A stretch of 64,000 bases of DNA from assembly GCF_000213785.1 (NCBI RefSeq), contig NC_015557.1, forward strand, positions 906,664 to 970,663, read 5' to 3'. This stretch comes from Hydrogenobaculum sp. 3684 (lineage in GTDB: Bacteria; Aquificota; Aquificia; Aquificales; Aquificaceae). Each line of letters starts with the position of its first letter. Positions within the stretch are counted from its first letter, which is position 1. The notes beneath the pieces are model-generated. The model saw only the letters and a program-made list of their open reading frames with translations. It did not search any database and was not told where the DNA came from. Below are positions 45,660-54,361 of this stretch, one piece after another. The position numbers and the translations under genes were made by a program.

Positions 45660-46820
45660 TTATGCCAACAAGCTATCTATTCGCTCTTTTAATATTGTAG
45701 TAGTGATCTCTCTTATTATAGCTTTTATATCTTCTTCTTTTATAGCTGTTTCTATTTCTTTTGTGGCTATATTCATAATTTCATTTCTCATGTTATTCAC
45801 TATTTCGTTGACACTGTTTAACATAAGCGATTTTATATCCTCAGTGGCTATCTGAGATTGTATAGCGTTCTTTGCAAGCTCTTTAAAATCTATACCAGAT
45901 AAAGACTCTCTTACAGAGTTTCTTATCTCTTCTTTTAGTACATCTACTATAATATCTTTTAAATGGCTTTTTGAAGAATCCATAGCTAAAACCTCCGATA
46001 TCTTATCTAATCCTTTCTTAGCTTTTCTTGAACTAATATTATATTCTGATATAAGCTTTAAGACTATTGTTTTTAAAGAACTTTTTATTTCTGTTTTTAC
46101 GATACCCACCTTCTTGACAATAGGTATACGGCTTATATCTATAGGAAACATATCGTCTAACACGATGATAACAGGAATATTTGCATTTTGATACATGTTT
46201 ATAAGCTCTCTTGCCGCCGATACGCCTTCTGTGGTATCGTATATTATAATATCTGAATTAAGTATCTCATCTTTATTTATTTGTTCTGGTGAAAATATTT
46301 TTATATATGCTATATTTTCTAAAGCACTTTTTATGTTGTCTAGGAGCTCTTTGTCTTTTGATATTACAGATATTTCAACACCTGTATGAGATTCCTTATC
46401 ATATTCATAATTTCCTTGAGTTTTTAAAGAATATTCGTTTACAGATTTATCTATTGAAACATTTTTATTTGATGTAATTAGCTCTTTGTATTTCTTTACA
46501 AGCTCTGGTAAAACAGGTAGCTCTCTATCCCTTGATATAATGATCTTACCAGGTATTTTTAGGTTGTCTGGGTCTATGGGAAAAAGATCATCCATCAGGA
46601 CAATATACTTTGAGTTTCTATAGGCTTTTTCAAATAAAGAGTTCAAATCGTTCTCAGACACAAGGCCAGATACCGCATCGTAAATTATTATATCTATGTC
46701 TTTTGGTGCATTTCTTATAGCTTCCTCGCCGTTTTTCACAAAAATAACGTTCTCTCCCGAAAGAAGATGTTGTAACTTTTCTATTAAAAGCCTATCAAAA
46801 GAAGATACCAAAATCTTCAT
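45660..46820 (-). CDS. Tandem receiver-like domain protein with helical C-terminus
   Basis: A 386-residue protein not matching a named family. Two response-regulator-like domains are visible: residues 1-115 (DIDIIIYDAVSG with D48; LMDDLFPIDP at 76-84) and 148-255 (SDIIIYDTTEG with D195; VLDDMFPIDI at 221-229; VGIVKTE with K242). Both carry the same unusual DD-x-FPID motif where receivers have the beta4 Thr/Ser. The first lacks the beta5 Lys. Residues 265-386 are amphipathic helices with Ile-rich spacing, likely a coiled-coil or dimerisation region. It lies in a tight operon with a two-TM protein and pmbA. Confidence 0.6.
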   Translation of the reverse strand: MKILVSSFDRLLIEKLQHLLSGENVIFVKNGEEAIRNAPKDIDIIIYDAVSGLVSENDLNSLFEKAYRNSKYIVLMDDLFPIDPDNLKIPGKIIISRDRELPVLPELVKKYKELITSNKNVSIDKSVNEYSLKTQGNYEYDKESHTGVEISVISKDKELLDNIKSALENIAYIKIFSPEQINKDEILNSDIIIYDTTEGVSAARELINMYQNANIPVIIVLDDMFPIDISRIPIVKKVGIVKTEIKSSLKTIVLKLISEYNISSRKAKKGLDKISEVLAMDSSKSHLKDIIVDVLKEEIRNSVRESLSGIDFKELAKNAIQSQIATEDIKSLMLNSVNEIVNNMRNEIMNIATKEIETAIKEEDIKAIIREITTTILKERIDSLLA

Positions 46821-47410
46821 GATTTGCTCTCCTTAGAGCGTTCTTTTGCATAACTTAGTATTATGTCTATTATACGCTTTGCTTCTTCCGAGCTCTCTTG
46901 GGGTATTATCTTTGCTGTGGCGATGGTAAGCCTTAAAGCTTTCAGCCTTTCTATCAGCTCTTCATCAAGATAATCCACAAAAGTTTTCCTAAGACTCCAT
47001 ACTATCCATGTTGCTATTGCAAGCCCTATCAAAAACATACCAACGGCTATAGGCGTCTTAAAAAGCTCTGTCATAATATCGCCAAAACTGGTTATCTTGA
47101 TACCTACTATTACTGTATCGTTTCCTATCTTCTGGGTAGTCCCATGAAATAGATTTTGGTCTATGGGATGGTTTATAAGGTTTGTGGATTTTATAACACC
47201 GTTTGGAGTCCTCACAACCACCACCATATCTTCACCATAAGGTAACACTATTTGATTTGAATTTGATTTTATGCTGTATAAAGCCATTGCCATATCTTTT
47301 GATATATGCTCTTCTTTTGTATAATAATAATAATCTGAGGCTATGTAAAAACTACCCACTATAAAAAATATTGCGCAAAACATGGCAAAAAGCGATGTAA
47401 AGAGGTTCAT
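46817..47410 (-). CDS. Two-TM membrane protein with periplasmic loop
   Basis: Not recognised. 197 residues from the ATG at 47410 (AGGTGGAG 8 bp upstream; a GTG four codons earlier is less likely). TM1 spans about residues 4-24, a periplasmic loop of about 95 residues follows, then TM2 (IAVGMFLIGLAIATWIVWSL) and a charged cytoplasmic helix. The layout resembles a sensor without an output domain. It overlaps the tandem receiver gene by 4 bp, which suggests the two work together. Confidence 0.6.
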   Translation of the reverse strand: MNLFTSLFAMFCAIFFIVGSFYIASDYYYYTKEEHISKDMAMALYSIKSNSNQIVLPYGEDMVVVVRTPNGVIKSTNLINHPIDQNLFHGTTQKIGNDTVIVGIKITSFGDIMTELFKTPIAVGMFLIGLAIATWIVWSLRKTFVDYLDEELIERLKALRLTIATAKIIPQESSEEAKRIIDIILSYAKERSKESKS

Positions 47411-47411
47411 A

Positions 47412-48740
47412 TTATACTCCACCTATTGTAATATTTTCCACCAACACCGAAGGAGATCCCACGTGTCCAAAAAATCTAAAATCATTTCCTATGAGTTTTA
47501 TTTTCTTTAAAAGCTCCAAAAAGTTTGAGGCTACAGTTACCGCTCTTATGGCATACATAGGTTTTGCATTTTTATAAACAATACCAGAAGCACCCAAAGA
47601 AAAGTTTCCAGAAATAGGGTCTGCCATATGAAGACCCATAAGCTCTGTGATATATACACACTCTTCATAAGCACCAAGAAGTGTTTCTAAAGAATTGTTT
47701 TTAGGTACCAAGTAAAAGTTGTGAATTCCAGTTTGTGGTACAGACCTATAACCTGCTCTTACGCTGTTGGCAGTAGACTCTTGATTGGATTTTTTAGCTG
47801 TGTATATGTTGTGTAAAAACATCTTAAAAACACCGTTTTCCACCACTATATTTTTTTGGGTTGGATTTCCATCAGCATCAAAGCGAGAACTTCCCAAAGC
47901 TCTATTTATGGTACCATCATCTATTATAGTTACCTCTTCGCTGGCTATTTGCTCTTGTAGTTTGTCTTTTAGCATAGTTTTATTTTTTATAAGAGAGTCT
48001 CCTAAAAATACACTGGAAAATGCCCTTAGCAAAGACACCATGCTATCTGGTGAGAAAACTACCGGTAATGATTTTGTTTCAAAGCTTTTAGGATTAAGAA
48101 GATTTACCGTATTTATAGCTATTTCCTTTGAAAGTAAATCAAAATCCAAATCCTCATAAAATCTACTAGCTATATAAGAGCATCCAGAAGATGTATCTTC
48201 ACCATCTTTTGCTATAGCACATCCCATCACAAAGAAACCGCTCAACGTTTCTTCTATTTTTACTCCGTAGGAGTTTTCCATAAGATAAGAATATGTGGAT
48301 TCTGTGTAAGATAAGTCTCTAACCAAAGCTATACGAGGATCGTAAGCCTTTATCTTATCTTCTGTCTCTAAGAGTTTATTTATCTTTGTTTGTCTATCCT
48401 TAGACAGACCTTCTTTATCAAAGAGCTCTATTTGGTTTTTATTTTCTTTTTGTTCTTTTAAAAGCTCGAAAACATCCTCTTTCTCTTGAGATATAGCTAT
48501 ATCCATTGCTATTTTCGTACAATCTTCTATATCTTTTTTTGTAAGCTTTGTAGTATAAGAAAATCCAACTTTCCCATCTTTTATAACCCTTATACCCAAA
48601 CCTTGTTCTTTTGAGGCTTCAACTCTATCTATAGCCTTATCCTCAATGTCAATCTTTACTTTGTTAGATTGACTTACATATATCTCAAACTCAAACCCTT
48701 CTTTTATGACATTTTTTACAATAGCCTTTATATCTTCCAT
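47412..48740 (-). CDS. pmbA: TldD/PmbA family protein (PmbA/TldE type)
   Basis: 442 residues. The N-terminal ANDEREVSVRDG-like region (FEIYVSQSNKVKIDIEDKAIDRVEASKEQGLGIRV in part) and C-terminal GNFSLGASGIVYKNAKP match PmbA. It lacks the HExxxH zinc motif of TldD, as PmbA does. TldD/PmbA pairs process peptides such as antibiotic precursors and CcdA antitoxin; no tldD is nearby. TATAAT lies 6 nt before the ATG. Confidence 0.88.
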   Translation of the reverse strand: MEDIKAIVKNVIKEGFEFEIYVSQSNKVKIDIEDKAIDRVEASKEQGLGIRVIKDGKVGFSYTTKLTKKDIEDCTKIAMDIAISQEKEDVFELLKEQKENKNQIELFDKEGLSKDRQTKINKLLETEDKIKAYDPRIALVRDLSYTESTYSYLMENSYGVKIEETLSGFFVMGCAIAKDGEDTSSGCSYIASRFYEDLDFDLLSKEIAINTVNLLNPKSFETKSLPVVFSPDSMVSLLRAFSSVFLGDSLIKNKTMLKDKLQEQIASEEVTIIDDGTINRALGSSRFDADGNPTQKNIVVENGVFKMFLHNIYTAKKSNQESTANSVRAGYRSVPQTGIHNFYLVPKNNSLETLLGAYEECVYITELMGLHMADPISGNFSLGASGIVYKNAKPMYAIRAVTVASNFLELLKKIKLIGNDFRFFGHVGSPSVLVENITIGGV

Positions 48741-48746
48741 AGTTTT

Positions 48747-48752
48747 ATTATA
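48747..48752 (-). promoter_or_regulatory. -10 box of pmbA, leaderless arrangement
   Basis: Minus-strand TATAAT, 6 nt (AAAACT) before the ATG at 48740; no Shine-Dalgarno. Confidence 0.6.
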
Positions 48753-48872
48753 AACTAATTTTCATCAAAAAATAATCAAGAGTTATACATATGATTAAGT
48801 AGTCAACATTTTCATCAAAAATTCATCATTTTGGTTTTATATTTATAACATCAACCTTAAGGAGGTATTGAT

Positions 48873-49154
48873 ATGAAAAAGCTATCAAAGGCAGTATTAG
48901 GAGTTGCCATTTTGTCTGGAGTTGTGTTGGCACAACCAACAGCTTCCAAGGAGACCAAATCTCAGGAAAAATTTGAGCATGTGAAGGCTCGTATTCTTCA
49001 TATGATTGACAAGAGAATGGACTTCTTAGCAAAACACAAAGCTTGTGTAGAAAAAGCTCAAAACTGGAAAGAGCTAAGAGCCTGCAGACCACATAAAAAA
49101 ATGTGGCATAAACACATGTGGCATAAACCCATGAAAAAGATGGAACAAAAGTAA
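48873..49154 (+). CDS. Small exported His/Met/Lys-rich protein
   Basis: Not recognised. 93 residues with a signal peptide (LSKAVLGVAILSGVVLA), a helical middle with two Cys (HKACVEKAQNWKELRACRP) and a tail with repeated W-H-K (HKKMWHKHMWHKPMKKM), rich in potential metal ligands. AAGGAGG lies 8 bp before the ATG. Likely periplasmic; a metal-binding role is a guess. Confidence 0.7.
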   Translation: MKKLSKAVLGVAILSGVVLAQPTASKETKSQEKFEHVKARILHMIDKRMDFLAKHKACVEKAQNWKELRACRPHKKMWHKHMWHKPMKKMEQK

Positions 49155-49160
49155 ATTATT

Positions 49161-49207
49161 ACAAGTCTGCCACGCTAAACAAGTATGCCGCGGTTTACCC
49201 GCGGCAT
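49161..49207. repeat. Two units of the 18-bp repeat, second one forming a terminator-like hairpin
   Basis: Units ACAAGTCTGCCACGCTAA (49161-49178) and ACAAGTATGCCGCGGTTT (49179-49196) belong to the family at 24801-24890. The second extends into a perfect 9-bp hairpin, ATGCCGCGG (49185-49193) with CCGCGGCAT (49199-49207), followed by an A-rich stretch. It may act as a terminator between the two small envelope genes, though it lacks a T run. Confidence 0.75.
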
Positions 49208-49257
49208 CATAAAAAAACGCTTTAAACATATTATATTATTATATAAAGGAGGAAAAG

Positions 49258-49689
49258 ATGAATAGATTTGTAAGAATAGCTAGTATAGTAAATTGTGGCA
49301 TACTTGTCGGTCTATCGGCTGTGCTTTTTTCCTGTGCACAAACTGGCCAATATAGTTTATCTCCAGCTGGCCAGCAAGGAGCAGCCGTTGGCGGTATCTT
49401 AGGTGCCACTGCTGGTACGATGTTAGACAATAGCAACAGATGGCGCGGTGGAGTTATAGGTGGTGTTATGGGCGCCATACTTGGTGGAACCTTAGGTCAG
49501 ATAGCAAACGAAGCTGCTCAACAAGCAGCTACACAAAATCAGCCAGTCCAATATTCAAATGGCAATCAAACAATCCAAGCTATACCACAAGGCCAAGCTC
49601 CAAACGGCTGTCAAACTGTAACCACAAAATACTATCAAAATGGACAACTTGTAAAAACAGAAACCAGAGAGATCTGTCCAAGTCAATAG
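49258..49689 (+). CDS. Glycine-zipper lipoprotein (SlyB/17-kDa antigen-like)
   Basis: 143 residues with a lipoprotein signal (lipobox LFSC) and a glycine-zipper region (GAAVGGILGATAGTMLDN...GGVIGGVMGAILGGTLGQ) of the Rick_17kDa/SlyB type. A Gln/Asn-rich segment follows, then a C-terminal strand pair with two Cys (GCQTVTTKYY...REICPSQ). Probably an outer-membrane lipoprotein. AAAGGAGG precedes the ATG. Confidence 0.85.
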   Translation: MNRFVRIASIVNCGILVGLSAVLFSCAQTGQYSLSPAGQQGAAVGGILGATAGTMLDNSNRWRGGVIGGVMGAILGGTLGQIANEAAQQAATQNQPVQYSNGNQTIQAIPQGQAPNGCQTVTTKYYQNGQLVKTETREICPSQ

Positions 49690-49705
49690 TAAAATTTAAC
49701 TTTAA

Positions 49706-49722
49706 AGCGGGTTTTACCCGCT
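49706..49722. terminator. Hairpin terminator between convergent genes
   Basis: AGCGGGT (49706-49712) pairs with ACCCGCT (49716-49722). It lies between the glycine-zipper gene and the convergent lytic transglycosylase gene, and is followed by T-rich sequence on both sides, so it could serve both. Confidence 0.65.
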
Positions 49723-49738
49723 ATGGCTTTAACAATTT

Positions 49739-50476
49739 TTATGTAATGTTTTGATATTTCTTAATTTTTGACAACACAGATTTGACATAGCTCCAGTTAT
49801 CCGCGTTTATACCGTTGTAAGCTTTTATAGCAGTTGGCCAATTTCCATACTTCTGAAAATCTCTAGCCAGTATAGCAGTACCAGCCTCTATGTTGGTATC
49901 TATATCAAACAGTTGGTTTTTATCTTCTATATTTAGCTCTTTCATTATATCTATATTGTGATCGTAGTTCACCTGCATTAGCCCCCTATCTGTAGTACCA
50001 TCTTTGTTGTGATTTACAGAGTAAGGATTAAAAGAAGATTCTTGATCTATGATAGCGTATATAAGTTCTTTGGGAATATGGTATTTGGAAGAAGCTCTAT
50101 CCACCGCTTGCTCTATTTGACTTCTAAGGTCTTTTGGCAAACTATCAAAGCTATATCCTATGGCTTCTTTTGTGTTATCTGTGATGAGATTTGTTAAGCT
50201 GTTATAATTTTCATTGTCTGTGGGAGGATCTTTATCGGCAATAGGAGGGTCTTGATTGGCACTAACCATATCAAAAAATTTAAACATTTCTATTAAAGAG
50301 GAGTTGTCTGACATAAAACCATCTTTTGTAAAGGGAATAAACTTTGATTTGGTTTCTTGAGAGTTTTCTGATTTTAACGTATCTTCAAAAGAAGGCACAT
50401 CTTCTTTTATCGTTTTGAGAACTTTCTCTTTAGCCCCACCACCTTTTATAAAGCTTGTTAAGTCCTCTATCCTCAT
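49739..50476 (-). CDS. Lytic transglycosylase (SLT domain)
   Basis: 245 residues. The C-terminal SLT domain (about 125-240) has IPKELIYAIIDQESSFNP with the catalytic Glu, then GLMQVNYDHN, IDTNIEAGTAIL and AIKAYNG. The N-terminal 120 residues are a charged linker with no signal peptide, as in some flagellum-associated muramidases exported by the flagellar system. A TAAAAT box 6 nt before the ATG overlaps the stop of the TPR gene. Confidence 0.85.
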   Translation of the reverse strand: MRIEDLTSFIKGGGAKEKVLKTIKEDVPSFEDTLKSENSQETKSKFIPFTKDGFMSDNSSLIEMFKFFDMVSANQDPPIADKDPPTDNENYNSLTNLITDNTKEAIGYSFDSLPKDLRSQIEQAVDRASSKYHIPKELIYAIIDQESSFNPYSVNHNKDGTTDRGLMQVNYDHNIDIMKELNIEDKNQLFDIDTNIEAGTAILARDFQKYGNWPTAIKAYNGINADNWSYVKSVLSKIKKYQNIT

Positions 50477-50480
50477 AACA

Positions 50481-52127
50481 TTATTTTATCTCTTTTAAAA
50501 ATTCTAAAATCTTTTTCTTTTGACCTGGTTCTTCTTCTCCTTTTTTGTTTACTATGTGTAGGGCTTTTAGCAACAACTTTTTGGCTTCTTTTGGTTGTCC
50601 CAGCATAAGTTTTATCATACCAAGATGTTGTATAATCACGGAATCTTTTGGATTTAGCTTGTAAGCCTCTTCTTCGTATTTTAAAGCCTTTTGATAATCA
50701 TGCAAAAGAAAGTATCCATAAGCTAAGCTATCGAGATAAGATGGGTTTTTAGGAGAAAGTTCTACGGCTTTTTTCACATACTTCATCGCTTCCTTTATAT
50801 CTTTATTGTAGATAAGCATAGTATAGCCTAAGTAGTTTAGCATATCTGCATCATCTGGTTTTAACTCAACTACTTTTTTTAAATCCTTTATTTCGTTGTC
50901 TATTTGATGGAGCTTATCTTCAATCATAGCTCTTATGAAATAGCTTCTATAATCATGAGGATTTAGCTTTATAGATTGATCGGCGTATACTTTTGCCCTT
51001 ATGTAATGACGATGGCTAGCCGCTATTATAGCTTTAAATATGTAAAGTTTTGAGCTCAAGGGATTGAGTTTTAAGCCCTTTTCTATATAAAGTATAGCCT
51101 CGTTGTACTTACCTTCGTCTATCAAAATACTCGCTATTCTTTCGTATAGCTTTGGCTTTTTCTTGTCTATTTGAAGAAGCTTTTTATATACTTCAAGGGC
51201 TTTCACCGGTTTATGAGCAGCTTCCAATGCTAGTCCGTAAAGGTAAGCAATGGGTTTATTGTTTGGATGCTTCTTATACAAAGGGGCTAAAACCGATAGA
51301 GCCTTCTCGTATCTCATGCTTTGGAGCAAAGATAATGCATACTGATACTGATAGTTTGGATTATTCTTATTTAGTTCCGCAAGTTTTTTGTATATATCCG
51401 AAGCTTTGTAGCTAAGGCCTAATTTGAAAAATAGGTTACCTAATCGCTCCAATGCACTTATGTTAGACGGGTCTTTTTTTAGTATATCCTCATAAAGTTT
51501 TTCCTCATCTTGATATTTGCCTTCTTGATCGTATATACTTGCCAAAGTATCTACGGCCTCATCAAAGTTTGGTTTTAACTCTATAGCCTTTTTAAGATCT
51601 TCTATTGCCTTTTCTTTTTTCTGCTGTGCAAGTTCTATACGCGCTCTAATATAGTAAAATATCTCTTTCTCGTTTTCGTTTTTAAAAGCCAAAAACCTAT
51701 TTAGAATATCTTCGGCTTTTTCAATCTCTCCATCGTGTATATAAGTAGTTATAAGATTTAGAGCAAAGAAATCGTCTTGGGGAAACTTACTTAGTGCTTC
51801 TTGCAATATCTTTTTTGCATTTCCATGGTCTTCAGCCATAGTATAAAGGGTGTATAGATCTATATAAGGTTCTTTTAGATTTGGATACTTATCTTTGTAA
51901 AGCTTTGCAACGTAAATAGCGCCTTCTAAATAATGGGCTCTTACATACATGCTTATAACATCTTCAAACACGCTTGGGGTTGGAAATTCCTTAAGGGCTT
52001 TTGCACAATAAGGATAAGCTTTTTGAGGGTTATCTATATAATAATGACACATTGCATAGTCAAAATACGGATTTGCCAAGCCTAAAGAACTTGCGAACAA
52101 AAGTGATAACAAAACTTTTCTAAACAT
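50481..52127 (-). CDS. TPR-repeat periplasmic protein
   Basis: 548 residues: a signal peptide (VLLSLLFASSLGLA) followed by roughly 13-14 tetratricopeptide repeats through to the C-terminus (for example FDEAVDTLASIYDQEGKY, PSYLDSLAYGYFLLHDYQKA). A scaffold for protein contacts, probably in the periplasm or at the outer membrane. It follows the UspA gene by 1 bp. Confidence 0.85.
   Translation of the reverse strand: MFRKVLLSLLFASSLGLANPYFDYAMCHYYIDNPQKAYPYCAKALKEFPTPSVFEDVISMYVRAHYLEGAIYVAKLYKDKYPNLKEPYIDLYTLYTMAEDHGNAKKILQEALSKFPQDDFFALNLITTYIHDGEIEKAEDILNRFLAFKNENEKEIFYYIRARIELAQQKKEKAIEDLKKAIELKPNFDEAVDTLASIYDQEGKYQDEEKLYEDILKKDPSNISALERLGNLFFKLGLSYKASDIYKKLAELNKNNPNYQYQYALSLLQSMRYEKALSVLAPLYKKHPNNKPIAYLYGLALEAAHKPVKALEVYKKLLQIDKKKPKLYERIASILIDEGKYNEAILYIEKGLKLNPLSSKLYIFKAIIAASHRHYIRAKVYADQSIKLNPHDYRSYFIRAMIEDKLHQIDNEIKDLKKVVELKPDDADMLNYLGYTMLIYNKDIKEAMKYVKKAVELSPKNPSYLDSLAYGYFLLHDYQKALKYEEEAYKLNPKDSVIIQHLGMIKLMLGQPKEAKKLLLKALHIVNKKGEEEPGQKKKILEFLKEIK
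50483..50488 (-). promoter_or_regulatory. -10 box of the lytic transglycosylase gene, leaderless arrangement
   Basis: Minus-strand TAAAAT, 6 nt before the ATG at 50476, overlapping the preceding stop codon. Confidence 0.45.
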
Positions 52128-52128
52128 A

Positions 52129-53010
52129 TTAACCCTCTGCTTTAAATATGTACAAAGGATAAGTGCTTTGTCTTAATATTCTTATAGTTTCCACACCACC
52201 AAATATCCTTTCTAAAAGCTTAGGTCTTTTTGAAGCTACAAATACAATATCTGGGTTCACTTTGTTGGCAAACTCTTCCAACGTTTTAGCTATATCGTTA
52301 TCGTTTATTATCTCGTATGAAAAGCTGTAAAATTCAGAAAATTTATTTTTTATATCGTTTAGTTTTTTTAGTTTTACATCGTTTATACTTTGCTCTAATG
52401 TTTGGGATACCTCTGGAGATATCTGAATATTTATACCTTTATCAACGTGTAGTAGTGTAATCTTTGGTTTTAGGCTTTTAAAAGTATCAAATACAAAATC
52501 TAACATCTTATCGCAAATGCTTGTAAAATCATAAGCTATAAGAATATGCTCAAGTTTTTCTATCTCTTTGGCTTTTATCACAATAGTGCTTACTTTAGCG
52601 TTTTTTACTAAATCTTCCGTAGTGCTTCCCACCAATATTTTTTCAATAAGGTTTTTGCTATGCCCACCCAAAAATATACCGTCCATGTGGTTATCTTCGG
52701 CTTCTTTAGAGATAACCTCAGAAAAAGGAGTATCTATTAGTACTTTGTAAGTGGTTTTCACTGGATCTAAATACTCTGCTAAGGCGCTTAGTTTTTCCAA
52801 AGCCAAATTTTTTGCGTTTTCTTCGGCTTTTTTGATAATATCCATATCCACTATATCTATAGAAAGACCTTCTGGGTATGGTAAATATGTAAAAGGAGCT
52901 ATAACATGAAGAAGCTCTAACTCTGCATTTAGTTTTGTAGCAAAGACTTTTGCACTTCTTACCACCAAGTTTGTGATATCTGAAAAATCAACGCTTACAA
53001 GATACTTCAT
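52129..53010 (-). CDS. Tandem universal stress protein (UspA)
   Basis: 293 residues made of two Usp domains (MKYLVSVDFSDITN... and HILIAYDFTSICDKM...). The first ends in GTTEDLVKNAKVSTIVI-like VGSTTEDLVKNAKVSTIVI, a near-match to the ATP-binding G-x2-G-x9-G(S/T) motif. The ATG at 53010 is chosen because the domain begins there and GGGGG lies upstream; an in-frame start ten codons earlier runs deeper into the IMPase gene. Confidence 0.88.
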   Translation of the reverse strand: MKYLVSVDFSDITNLVVRSAKVFATKLNAELELLHVIAPFTYLPYPEGLSIDIVDMDIIKKAEENAKNLALEKLSALAEYLDPVKTTYKVLIDTPFSEVISKEAEDNHMDGIFLGGHSKNLIEKILVGSTTEDLVKNAKVSTIVIKAKEIEKLEHILIAYDFTSICDKMLDFVFDTFKSLKPKITLLHVDKGINIQISPEVSQTLEQSINDVKLKKLNDIKNKFSEFYSFSYEIINDNDIAKTLEEFANKVNPDIVFVASKRPKLLERIFGGVETIRILRQSTYPLYIFKAEG

Positions 53011-53797
53011 AGCTAACCCCCACGTTTTTTTGCACAACACTTAGCATCCAATCGTGTATTAAACCGTTAGAAGCCACTATATCTGTAGAACTTTTGAGGC
53101 CGTTGGTTAAAGAGTAAGTCCCACCTGCTTCTAAAAGCACTATCAAAGCCCCCGATATGTCCCATGGATGAAGCTCAAACTCCATAAGCCCATCAAATAT
53201 ACCCTCTGCCAAAAAGCATATATCAACCGCCGCAGCACCAGGACGCCTCATAGAAGCCACTTCTATAAAAAGCTCTTTTGAAGCTTGAAGATAGCTGTTT
53301 AGATCTCTTTTAGAGCGAGAAGGAAATCCATAACATACGTTGCAATGCTTTAGTATATGTCTATTGCTAACTTTTATAGGTTTTCCGTTCTTAAAAGCCC
53401 CCAAACCTTTTGCTGCAAAGTAAAGTTTATCAAAGTAAGGCAAATAAACAGCTCCAGCTATAGGCTCATCTTCATAAGCAAGCCCTACTGAACATGCAAA
53501 TATGGGAAAACCCATAAGATAATTTTTTGTACCATCAAGAGGATCTATATACCACTTGTAAGGACTATTGTTTATAGAGGATCCTTCTTCACCAACTATC
53601 TGATGGTCTTTAAACACTGAGTTTATATACTCTACTATCTTAGCCTCAGAGGTTTTATCCACAAAACTAACAACATCTTTTTCAGCTTTTTCCTCTATAT
53701 CTGATACTTGAACACTACCAAAATGCTCTTTTAATACTTCCCCACCTATTAGGCTTGCATTTTTTGCCACATCTAAAAATCTACTTATATCATCCAT
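52988..53797 (-). CDS. Inositol monophosphatase family protein
   Basis: 269 residues. Metal-binding motifs VGEEGS, WYIDPLDGTKNY and HPWDISGALIVLLEAGG are complete. The substrate may be inositol phosphate, fructose 1,6-bisphosphate or histidinol phosphate; the sequence does not decide. It overlaps the UspA gene by 23 bp. Confidence 0.9.
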   Translation of the reverse strand: MDDISRFLDVAKNASLIGGEVLKEHFGSVQVSDIEEKAEKDVVSFVDKTSEAKIVEYINSVFKDHQIVGEEGSSINNSPYKWYIDPLDGTKNYLMGFPIFACSVGLAYEDEPIAGAVYLPYFDKLYFAAKGLGAFKNGKPIKVSNRHILKHCNVCYGFPSRSKRDLNSYLQASKELFIEVASMRRPGAAAVDICFLAEGIFDGLMEFELHPWDISGALIVLLEAGGTYSLTNGLKSSTDIVASNGLIHDWMLSVVQKNVGVSYEVSCKR

Positions 53798-53803
53798 ATT
53801 GAT

Positions 53804-54361
53804 TCATTTTATCATGTTTTTGGCTTTTAAAAGCATAAAACAAGAATGCTCCAAAGCCCCGGTATAAGCGTAAGCTTCCATAAGATTTCTTGAAGCGGCA
53901 AAAACACCATGGGTTTTTACTATCGCTATATTGTATTCTTTTAATGCAAAAGAAAGGGCTTCTTCTAAAGCTTTTGATGCAGATGGTGGATCTACATCCA
54001 ACACCTTGACTTGCCCAAATATAAGCTTTCCTTCGGAGTCTATCGGTACAATCTTATCGTATAAAAACGATGCAAGGACAGTATACTTTGGATGGGTATG
54101 GAGTATAGCTTTTTTACCTGTGTTTAGATATATGGCTTTGTGAACTGAGGCTTCAGAAGAAGCTTTTTCTGATATTTTATCTTTTTTTAGATCTATTTTT
54201 ATTATATCTTTTTCCGTTAGATCTCCAAAAAAAGAGCCTCTTTTAGTTATATACATATAGTTTTTATACGAATAGCTTATGTTCCCAGCAAAAGCATTCA
54301 CCAAACCCTCTTTAAAACTTAGTTTTGCAACTTTTAGTATCTCAGCTTTTATGAAATCCAT
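53804..54361 (-). CDS. Class II aldolase/adducin family protein
   Basis: 185 residues. The zinc ligands are visible in AILHTHPKYTVLAS and IVKTHGVFAAS, with NISYSY near the N-terminus. The family includes fuculose- and rhamnulose-phosphate aldolases and methylthioribulose-phosphate dehydratase; no specific substrate can be given. It overlaps ubiA by 13 bp. Confidence 0.85.
   Translation of the reverse strand: MDFIKAEILKVAKLSFKEGLVNAFAGNISYSYKNYMYITKRGSFFGDLTEKDIIKIDLKKDKISEKASSEASVHKAIYLNTGKKAILHTHPKYTVLASFLYDKIVPIDSEGKLIFGQVKVLDVDPPSASKALEEALSFALKEYNIAIVKTHGVFAASRNLMEAYAYTGALEHSCFMLLKAKNMIK
53806..53814 (-). promoter_or_regulatory. Extended -10 promoter of the IMPase gene
   Basis: Minus-strand TGATAAAAT (TAAAAT at 53811-53806) lies 8 nt before the ATG and overlaps the end of the aldolase gene. 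Confidence 0.45.
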
